The notes beneath the pieces are model-generated. The model searched no databases, had not been told where the DNA came from, and saw only the letters and a list, made by a program, of their open reading frames with translations. DNA of 22,018 nucleotides from NCBI GenBank assembly GCA_023271485.1, contig JALPXT010000008.1, positions 1 through 22,018 of the forward strand, read 5' to 3'. A program made the position numbers and the translations under genes. Below, in pieces: positions 15,736 to 22,018 of this stretch; the first letter of the stretch is position 1, and each line of letters begins with the position of its first letter. Source of the stretch: Dehalococcoidia bacterium. GTDB lineage: Bacteria > Chloroflexota > Dehalococcoidia > SZUA-161 > SpSt-899.

Positions 15736-18700
15736 TGCTTGAATTCAATGATTTCAGCAGCATTCGTATTAGTCTCGCTTCGTCGGAGCAGATAAAGAGT
15801 TGGTCCTACGGTGAGGTAACCAAGCCGGAGACGATCAACTATCGTACCCTGAAACCGGAAAGGGATGGACTTTTCTGCGAGCGTATTTTCGGTCCGACCA
15901 AGGACTTTGAATGCTACTGCGGCAAGTATAAGAAGATCAGATATAAGGGTGTCATCTGCGATAAATGTGGGGTTGAAGTGGCTCATTCCTCGGTACGCCG
16001 GGAACGCATGGGGCATATCCAGCTTGCTGCGCCAGTGGCTCATATCTGGTTCGTCAAGGTAACCCCGAGTCGTCTCGGGCTCCTTCTCGATCTCTCGCCT
16101 AGAAAACTGGAACAGGTGATTTACTTCGCCAAGTTTATCATCACCCGAGTGGATGAAGACGCCCGAGCACGGACTATAGACAAGCTCAAGGATGACCTGG
16201 AATTTGAGTTGATGCAACGCCATGAGTCGGCGAAGGAGAGAATAGCAGGGATAGGATCATCCCCTAACGGGGAAGAGCCGGTAGACTCCGAGACAGATGT
16301 CAGGGAACAAGAGGATGCAGTGAGCCAGATTCAGCATCAAGTGGGCCAGGATGAACTGCGCCTTCATGAAGAGCTCGTGGCCAAAATTGAGGAACTGGAG
16401 GAACTCGAACCCCTGAGAGTCCTGGGGGTGAACGAATATCGTGAATTGAAACGCCGGTGGGGGGACATATTCGAGGCCAAGGTTGGCGCTGAGGCCGTCC
16501 TCGATGCTCTCACTCACCTTGATTTGGAGAAGCTACGCCAGGAGCTTCATCAGGAGGTTGCCGACAGCTCCGGCCAGCATTGGAAGAAGGTCATCAAGAG
16601 GCTTCGTGTAGTTGAAGCATTCTTGAAGCAGGGAACAAAGCCGGAATGGATGATTATGACCGTGCTGCCGGTCATACCACCCGAGCTCCGGCCTATGGTT
16701 CAGCTTGATGGCGGCCGATTTGCTACCAGTGATCTCAATGATCTCTACCGGAGGGTAATTAACCGCAACAACCGGCTTAGACGGCTGATGGAGATGGGCA
16801 CACCGGAGGTTATTATCCGCAATGAGAAGCGCATGCTTCAAGAGGCTGTCGATTCACTTATCGATAACAGGCGGCGTGGCCGGGCGGTAACTACCCGTAG
16901 CGGACACGAACTGAAGTCGCTCTCAGACATGTTGAGGGGTAAGCAGGGACACTTCCGGCAGAATCTGCTCGGGAAGCGGGTTGACTATAGCGGTCGCTCG
17001 GTCGTTGTGTCTGGACCTGAGCTTTTACTCCACCAGTGTGGGCTGCCCAAGCGGATGGCGCTGGAATTGTTCAAACCATTTGTCATGCGGCAACTGATAG
17101 CCCGAGGGCTGGCCTATAATGTCCGGAACGCCAAACGGACAGTGGAGCAAGGAAACCCGGTTGTCTGGGATATATTGGAGGAAGTTGTCAAGGATCACCC
17201 GGTGCTGATGAACCGAGCCCCAACACTGCATCGTCTCGGCATCCAGGCTTTCCAACCGGTCCTTATCGATGACAGTGCGATCCAACTGCATCCTCTGGTG
17301 TGTGCCGCCTTCAACGCCGACTTTGATGGCGATCAGATGGCGGTTCATATCCCCCTTTCCCAGCTGGCCATCGAGGAGGCCCGGGAGGTAATGCTCAGCA
17401 GCAAGAATATGCTCTTGCCGAGTTCTGGGGAGCCAGTGGTGGTGCCCACCATGGAACTGGCTCTCGGGTGTTACTACCTGACTATCATCACCCCCGGATC
17501 CAAGGGTGAAGGGATGAATTTTGCTGACTTCGACGATGCCAGGATGGCTTATGATCTGGGTGTTGTCGATCTTGGGGCGGAGATAACGGTGCGGCACCAT
17601 GATGGCAATGGGCAAACGAAGACCAGCGTCGGTCGCATCATTTTCAACGAGGCCCTGCCTGATGAACTTGGCTTCCGGAATGAACTGGTAGACAAGAAGC
17701 TGCTGAAGCGACTTACCTCTGAATGTTATCGCAGTCTCGGCAATGAGGCTACGGCTTCCATGCTCGATGGAATCAAGCGTTTGGGTTTTGAATATTCCAC
17801 CAAATCAGGGTTGACTGTGGCCATCAGTGACTTGTATATCCCCGCTGATAAGAATAGCATTATACATCGGGCCGAGGAAGAGGTTGGCAAGGTTGAAAGC
17901 CAGTTCCAGGACGGACTTAAGACTGAGGACGAACGCTACCAGGGCATTGTGAGGATATGGAGTGAGGCCACTGACGAGCTGACCAGAAGCCTGGAGAAGT
18001 CGCTTGACCGCCAGGGCTCGATCTATATGATGGCCAATTCCGGGGCCCGGGGCAACATCGGACAGATCAGACAGATGGCCGGAATGCGAGGCCTGATGAG
18101 TGATCCCTCAGGGCGGATTATTGAACTGCCCATAAAGACCAACTTCCGCGAGGGACTCTCTGTCCTGGAGTATTTCATCTCCACACATGGTGCTCGCAAG
18201 GGCCTTGCCGATACGGCACTCCGCACCTCTGATAGTGGCTATCTTACTAGAAGGCTCATCGACGTAGCCCAGGAGGTGATCGTCAAGGAGGAAGATTGCG
18301 GGACCGAAGATGGACTCTGGCTCCTCAAGCCGACCGATAAGGGAATCCTGCCCTCGCTTTCGGAGAGGATCGTCGCCCGTCTCGCTGCTCGCCCGGTCAT
18401 TCATCCAGAGACCGGTGAAATCATCGTGGACCGTAATGGTGAGATCGATACAGAGAAGGCAGCGGAGATCGCTGAAGCGGGGGTTACGGAAGTCTGTGTG
18501 AGGTCACCTCTGAGATGCCGGTCCCGGCGGGGTATCTGTCAGCGTTGCTATGGCATCGACCTCGGTCGGGGGCAGGTGGTGGATAACGACGTAGCCGTAG
18601 GCATCATTGCTGCTCAAAGCATTGGAGAGCCAGGGACACAACTGACTATGCGGACATTCCATACCGGTGGAGTGGCCGGGTTGGATATCATCAGCGGTCT

Positions 18701-19754
18701 TCCCAGGGTCGAGGAACTCCTTGAGGCCAGGGTTCCCAAGGGGCAGGCTGTCATCGCTCACATCGACGGTGTGGTGGATATAATCGATACCGAGGATGGC
18801 CGGAAGATCAAGATTCTAAACTCAGTGGTATATCGCGACGAATATCCCTTGCCGCCAGAATACGAAGCAGTGGTGAGTGAAGGACAGGTGGTCGATGCTG
18901 ATCAGGTATTGGCTCTTCCTATTGTTGAAGACGAGTCAAGAGTCAAGAGTCAAGAGCCGAGAGTCGAGGGGAGGGGGACTCCAGACTCCAGACTCCAGAC
19001 TCCAGACTCAGTACTCGGTTCTCCTATCCTGGCTAGAGTGGGTGGCAAGATTGAAATTCGCCGTGATCAGGTACTGGTGTTACATGAAGAGAGGGAGGAG
19101 TGGGAACACCTGGCTCCCCCGGCGGCGTCTTTTCTAGTGAGGAATGGCGATACGGTGAAGGCCGGCGATCAACTCACTGAGGGAACTCTCAATCCCCAGG
19201 ATATCCTGCAAATTATGGGAATGGAAGCGGTGCAGCGTTATCTGGTAGATGAGGTGCAAAAAGTTTATCGGTCTCAAGGGGTAAATATCCACGATAAACA
19301 CATCGAGATCATTGTGGGCCAGATGCTGCGCAGAGTGCGTATCGATTCCCCCGGCGATACCAGGATATTACCCGGAGAGTTGATCGACCGTTTCGATTAT
19401 GAGACCCTCAACGCCAATGTGCTGGCTGAAGGTGGCGAGCCGGCTACGGCGCATCCAGTACTCCTGGGGATCACCAGAGCTTCACTAAGCACCCCCAGCT
19501 TCCTGGCGGCGGCTTCTTTCCAGGAGACTACCAGGGTGCTGACCGAGGCCGCTATCATGGGTAGCGTTGACAGGCTGGTTGGGCTAAAAGAGAATGTCAT
19601 TATCGGCAAGCTGATTCCATCCCGTAGTAAAGTCTCACGGGATCAACTTGAGGCGGCGGAAATCCTTGCCCCCCTGCTTCCGAAGGGGCTTGCCCCTGAA
19701 CAAGATCAGGGGCTTGCTCTTGATGAGGCGACGCAGTTGCCCGCAGGCGAATGA
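15735..19754 (+). CDS. rpoC: DNA-directed RNA polymerase subunit beta-prime
   Basis: RpoC is the beta-prime subunit carrying the catalytic Mg2+ site. The 1339-residue protein has the N-terminal zinc site (Cys60, 62, 75, 78), the catalytic loop NADFDGD (527-533), the second zinc site (Cys855, 928, 935, 938), the trigger-loop segment MRTFHTGGVAG (from Met972), GLPRVEELLEAR, and the C-terminal INDKHIE-like and SFQETTRVLTEAA motifs. Between residues 1067 and 1097, in a variable loop downstream of the GLPRV segment, the protein is encoded by a palindromic heptamer-repeat DNA element. The tail after GLKENVIIGKLIP also contains a palindrome-encoded stretch. GGAG lies 9 bases before the ATG, which overlaps the rpoB stop. 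cimA converges with 3 bp between stops. Confidence 0.98.
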   Translation: MLEFNDFSSIRISLASSEQIKSWSYGEVTKPETINYRTLKPERDGLFCERIFGPTKDFECYCGKYKKIRYKGVICDKCGVEVAHSSVRRERMGHIQLAAPVAHIWFVKVTPSRLGLLLDLSPRKLEQVIYFAKFIITRVDEDARARTIDKLKDDLEFELMQRHESAKERIAGIGSSPNGEEPVDSETDVREQEDAVSQIQHQVGQDELRLHEELVAKIEELEELEPLRVLGVNEYRELKRRWGDIFEAKVGAEAVLDALTHLDLEKLRQELHQEVADSSGQHWKKVIKRLRVVEAFLKQGTKPEWMIMTVLPVIPPELRPMVQLDGGRFATSDLNDLYRRVINRNNRLRRLMEMGTPEVIIRNEKRMLQEAVDSLIDNRRRGRAVTTRSGHELKSLSDMLRGKQGHFRQNLLGKRVDYSGRSVVVSGPELLLHQCGLPKRMALELFKPFVMRQLIARGLAYNVRNAKRTVEQGNPVVWDILEEVVKDHPVLMNRAPTLHRLGIQAFQPVLIDDSAIQLHPLVCAAFNADFDGDQMAVHIPLSQLAIEEAREVMLSSKNMLLPSSGEPVVVPTMELALGCYYLTIITPGSKGEGMNFADFDDARMAYDLGVVDLGAEITVRHHDGNGQTKTSVGRIIFNEALPDELGFRNELVDKKLLKRLTSECYRSLGNEATASMLDGIKRLGFEYSTKSGLTVAISDLYIPADKNSIIHRAEEEVGKVESQFQDGLKTEDERYQGIVRIWSEATDELTRSLEKSLDRQGSIYMMANSGARGNIGQIRQMAGMRGLMSDPSGRIIELPIKTNFREGLSVLEYFISTHGARKGLADTALRTSDSGYLTRRLIDVAQEVIVKEEDCGTEDGLWLLKPTDKGILPSLSERIVARLAARPVIHPETGEIIVDRNGEIDTEKAAEIAEAGVTEVCVRSPLRCRSRRGICQRCYGIDLGRGQVVDNDVAVGIIAAQSIGEPGTQLTMRTFHTGGVAGLDIISGLPRVEELLEARVPKGQAVIAHIDGVVDIIDTEDGRKIKILNSVVYRDEYPLPPEYEAVVSEGQVVDADQVLALPIVEDESRVKSQEPRVEGRGTPDSRLQTPDSVLGSPILARVGGKIEIRRDQVLVLHEEREEWEHLAPPAASFLVRNGDTVKAGDQLTEGTLNPQDILQIMGMEAVQRYLVDEVQKVYRSQGVNIHDKHIEIIVGQMLRRVRIDSPGDTRILPGELIDRFDYETLNANVLAEGGEPATAHPVLLGITRASLSTPSFLAAASFQETTRVLTEAAIMGSVDRLVGLKENVIIGKLIPSRSKVSRDQLEAAEILAPLLPKGLAPEQDQGLALDEATQLPAGE
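18933..19018. repeat. Palindromic heptamer-repeat element inside rpoC (GAGTCAA/GACTCCA type)
   Basis: Left arm: GAGTCAA three times, GAGCCGA, GAGTCGA (18933-18967). Spacer of 9 bases, GGGGAGGGG (18968-18976). Right arm: GACTCCA four times, GACTCAG, TACTCGG (18977-19018). GAGTC is the reverse complement of GACTC, so the two arms can pair in 5-bp blocks separated by 2-base mismatches. The reading frame stays open through it, giving a Ser/Arg/Pro/Asp-rich segment unlike the surrounding beta-prime protein. Confidence 0.92.
19684..19717. repeat. Palindrome with flanking direct repeat in the rpoC 3' end
   Basis: CCCCTGA (19693-19699) and TCAGGGG (19706-19712) form a 7-bp stem with a 6-base loop. 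AGGGGCTTGC occurs directly repeated at 19684-19693 and 19708-19717. It encodes GLAPEQDQGLA in the nonconserved RpoC tail. No T-run follows on either strand, so a standard intrinsic terminator is not supported, though it lies close to the end of two convergent genes. Confidence 0.75.
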
Positions 19755-19757
19755 GAA

Positions 19758-21341
19758 TTAGGAGGAACTTGCCTTCTTCAGCAGCCAGTACTCCAGGCTA
19801 TCGGCCAGGGATATCCAGCTTGCCTCGATGATGTTGGTCGAGCTGCCAACCGTAGCCCATTGGTGTTGGCCGTCACTGGATTCTATCACCACTCGTACCC
19901 TGGCCTCCGTTCCCTCGCTTTCCTCAAGGATGCGGACCTTATAATCGATCAACTTCACTATCGCCAGGTCGGGATAAAACTGAAGCAGCGCCTTGCGCAG
20001 TGCCCGATCCAGTGCATTCACCGGACCACTTCCCTCGGCGGCGGTATGATATATCTCCTCGCCCACCTTAACCTTGACCATCGCTTCGGAGAGCGTTCGT
20101 TCGTTGCTTGTGGTGGGAAGACGGCGATGCTTTTCCACAACCACCATGAAGTCAATCAGTTCAAATGGCGGGCGGTAATCCGGCTGGGCCCGATACAAGA
20201 GCAACTCAAATGAAGCCTCCGCATCATCGTATTTGAATCCCTGGCTCTCCAGATACTTCACCTGTTTCAGAATCGCTCTTGCCTGCGGAGTTGGCGCTTG
20301 GAAATCGAGGCCATATTCCTTCACCTTGTAGAGTATGGTGCTGACTCCGGAGAGTTCTGAGATCAGAATGCGGATGCTATTGCCTACCAGCGAGGGATCG
20401 ATATGCTGGTAGCTCTCCTCTGACTTGGCCATCGCGGCTATATGCATCCCTGCTTTATGCCCGAAGGCGCTTGCCCCGACGTAGGGCGAGTGTGAGAAGG
20501 GGGCTAGATTGGCAACCTCGCTCACATAGCGGGATACTTCGGTCAGCCTGGCGAGTTGCCCTGAATTGACGCAGTCGAGGCCCATCTTCAGTTGCAGGGT
20601 GGGGAGTATCGAGCACAGGTTGGCATTGCCGCACCGCTCGCCATAGCCATTGATAGTGCCCTGGACATGTGTCGCTCCGGCGCGCACGGCAGCCAGGGTA
20701 TTGGCCACCGCCAACCCCATATCATTGTGAGCATGGATGCCCAGGGGAACCCCGCAACTCCTGGCCGTTTCCACAATTGCGGAAATCTCGTGAGGCATGC
20801 TCCCGCCGTTGGTATCACAAAGCACGAGACATTCGGCACCAGCCTCAGCCGCAGTCTCAATGGTCCGCAAGGCATACTGAGCATCTCCCTTGTAGCCATC
20901 GAAGAAATGCTCGGCATCAAAGAACACCGTCAGGCCCCTGGATCTCAGATACCTGACCGAGTCAGAGATCATCGCCAGGTTTTCCCGGAGGCTGGTCTTG
21001 AGAATCTTGGTCACATGTTCCGCCGATCCCTTGCCAACCAATGTGACTACCTTCAATTTTGTCTCCAGCAAAGCCCGAATATTGGGATCATCCTCCGTCC
21101 GGGTATTGGCGCGGCGCGTGCTGCCGAAGGCAACCAGGATAGAACTTGATAGCGAGATACTCTGCATCCGGCGGAAAAACTCGGTATCCTTCGGGTTTGA
21201 CCCCGGCCATCCCCCTTCGATAAAATGAACCCCTAATTCGTCTAGTTTCCTGGTGATCTTGACCTTGTCCTCAACGGAGAAGGAAATTCCTTCTCGCTGG
21301 GCTCCGTCACGCAGAGTGGTATCATATATGTGAATACTCAT
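19758..21341 (-). CDS. cimA: (R)-citramalate synthase CimA
   Basis: CimA condenses pyruvate with acetyl-CoA to (R)-citramalate, the entry to the threonine-independent route to isoleucine. The 527-residue protein starts with the HMGL-like TIM barrel: DTTLRDGAQREGISFSVEDK (Asp7), FIEGGWPGSNPKD, FFDAEHFFDGYKGD, the metal-binding HAHND (204-208) and GTINGYGERCGNANL. A C-terminal LeuA-type regulatory domain (about 395-520) follows, including AEGSGPVNALDRALRKAL and DYKVRILEESEGTEARVRV. The GGWPGSNPKD segment and overall length fit the long CimA type better than isopropylmalate or homocitrate synthase. Feedback by isoleucine is usual for the family but not shown here. The ATG has GAGG about 8 bases upstream. 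It is a lone gene, convergent with rpoC and divergent from lspA. Confidence 0.93.
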   Translation of the reverse strand: MSIHIYDTTLRDGAQREGISFSVEDKVKITRKLDELGVHFIEGGWPGSNPKDTEFFRRMQSISLSSSILVAFGSTRRANTRTEDDPNIRALLETKLKVVTLVGKGSAEHVTKILKTSLRENLAMISDSVRYLRSRGLTVFFDAEHFFDGYKGDAQYALRTIETAAEAGAECLVLCDTNGGSMPHEISAIVETARSCGVPLGIHAHNDMGLAVANTLAAVRAGATHVQGTINGYGERCGNANLCSILPTLQLKMGLDCVNSGQLARLTEVSRYVSEVANLAPFSHSPYVGASAFGHKAGMHIAAMAKSEESYQHIDPSLVGNSIRILISELSGVSTILYKVKEYGLDFQAPTPQARAILKQVKYLESQGFKYDDAEASFELLLYRAQPDYRPPFELIDFMVVVEKHRRLPTTSNERTLSEAMVKVKVGEEIYHTAAEGSGPVNALDRALRKALLQFYPDLAIVKLIDYKVRILEESEGTEARVRVVIESSDGQHQWATVGSSTNIIEASWISLADSLEYWLLKKASSS

Positions 21342-21365
21342 CGGCGAACCTCACGATCTATATCT

Positions 21366-21394
21366 AGACTACACTAATTGCAGGCTCTCGTCAA
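21366..21394 (-). promoter_or_regulatory. Putative sigma-70-type promoter of cimA
   Basis: Minus strand: -35 TTGACG (21394-21389), 17-bp spacer, -10 TAGTCT (21371-21366). Start near 21359, about 18 bases before the cimA ATG, just enough to include its GAGG site. Confidence 0.6.
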
Positions 21395-21456
21395 CTAACC
21401 GTGAGAGAACATGCCCACTCCGAATTGCCTGGATAGTTGACCGGACGACATGGGGC

Positions 21457-21485
21457 TTTTCAACGGCTCCTCAATATGGTAAACT
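21457..21485 (+). promoter_or_regulatory. Weak promoter candidate for lspA
   Basis: TTTTCA (21457-21462), 17-bp spacer, TAAACT (21480-21485); each hexamer matches four of six consensus bases. The start would be near 21492, leaving a very short leader. Low certainty. Confidence 0.3.
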
Positions 21486-21504
21486 CAGGTTACTGTTGGT
21501 GATT

Positions 21505-22014
21505 ATGATGACTCTTTCTAAGCTCAACCGGGGGCAAACGCTCTCGTTCCTCCTGCTGGCAGCGGGGATACTGTTCGCTGATCAGGTCACCAAGGCTCTC
21601 ATCAGGGCTAACATGTATTTAGGGCAGTCAATCCCACCCGAGGGGACATTCCGTCTGACCTATGTTACCAATCCCTACGGGGTTTTTGGCTTTTCCGGCT
21701 TTTGGGGCCTTTACCTGGGCCCAATCTCTTTTATAATCGGGACCGGCATCGTAGTGATCCTGATTATCGGGCTGTACTTCAACTACCCTCCTATGAGAAG
21801 CAAATTGGCCTCGATTGGCCTGGGATTCCTTCTGGGGGGGGCGATGGGTAATCTTATCGATCGGATCTGGCTTGGGGCGGTTACTGATTTCATTGACGTG
21901 CGCCTATGGGAGGGCTTTCGTTGGCCGACCTTCAACATCGCCGACGCCTCGCTGACTACAGGCATATTCATACTGATCGTCTGCCTGCTGATCATAGCCA
22001 AGGATACACAATAG
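21505..22014 (+). CDS. lspA: Lipoprotein signal peptidase (signal peptidase II)
   Basis: LspA is an inner-membrane aspartyl protease that cleaves the signal peptide of prolipoproteins after lipidation. From the ATG at 21505 it is 169 residues, a normal length. Four hydrophobic segments are visible: about 12-26, 70-91, 102-116 and 150-164. The conserved GGAMGNLIDR motif (111-120) and both catalytic aspartates are present: Asp128 (VTDF) and Asp147 (FNIAD). The start is uncertain; TTG 21496, GTG 21499 and ATG 21508 are also in frame and none has a strong Shine-Dalgarno (AGG at 21487-21489; GGTG at 21498-21501). It ends 4 bases before the window edge, so any partner gene downstream cannot be seen. 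Confidence 0.95.
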   Translation: MMTLSKLNRGQTLSFLLLAAGILFADQVTKALIRANMYLGQSIPPEGTFRLTYVTNPYGVFGFSGFWGLYLGPISFIIGTGIVVILIIGLYFNYPPMRSKLASIGLGFLLGGAMGNLIDRIWLGAVTDFIDVRLWEGFRWPTFNIADASLTTGIFILIVCLLIIAKDTQ

Positions 22015-22018
22015 CTCA

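Noticed and set aside
18933..19018. CRISPR array
   Set aside because: Units are only 7 bp with no spacers between them, arranged as inverted arms; no cas genes nearby.
19693..19712. Intrinsic terminator for rpoC
   Set aside because: The stem is only 7 bp, lies inside the coding region about 40 bp before the stop, and no T-run follows on either strand.

Overview
The window is a dense stretch of bacterial housekeeping chromosome with fourteen protein genes. All are recognisable; one (truB) is cut by the left edge. There are no tRNA or rRNA genes, transposases, phage genes or CRISPR arrays. Protein style suggests a Chloroflexota bacterium, most likely near the Dehalococcoidia. The hints are a short FtsY made only of the NG domain, a short IF2, a large insert in RpoB, rpoBC standing apart from the ribosomal protein genes, and rnc-ftsY-dnaE packed together. 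This assignment comes from remembered protein features, not from a search.

Left block (1-4699, minus strand): nusA, ylxR, infB, rbfA and truB form one operon with overlapping genes, serving transcription elongation/termination, translation initiation, 30S maturation and tRNA modification. rimP, which often precedes nusA, is not there. A promoter candidate and an intrinsic-terminator-like hairpin sit directly upstream of nusA. Further upstream on the same strand are plsC and ispH (4865-6341), which overlap each other.

Middle block (6403-11578, plus strand): a near-consensus promoter divergent from plsC precedes rnc, ftsY and dnaE. Their neighbouring ends overlap or lie 2 bp apart. After a 293-bp gap holding two good sigma-70-type promoters come rpoB and rpoC, which overlap by 1 bp (to 19754). 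cimA (minus) converges on rpoC with only 3 bp between stop codons, and lspA (plus) diverges from cimA at the right edge.

The most unusual content is repetitive DNA inside and beside core genes. Two elements share one design, a run of 7-bp repeats, a short spacer, then a run of complementary 7-bp repeats, but they use unrelated heptamers. One (AAGTTTT type) contains the stop codon of ispH. The other (GAGTCAA/GACTCCA type) lies in frame inside rpoC and encodes about 31 residues of the beta-prime subunit. A third palindrome encodes part of the RpoC C-terminal tail. Other points are a four-cysteine zinc-ribbon-like insert in RpoB, a cysteine where RNase III normally has a catalytic aspartate, and a hairpin plus T-run at the very start of the predicted nusA transcript. 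I found no wholly new multi-gene system.
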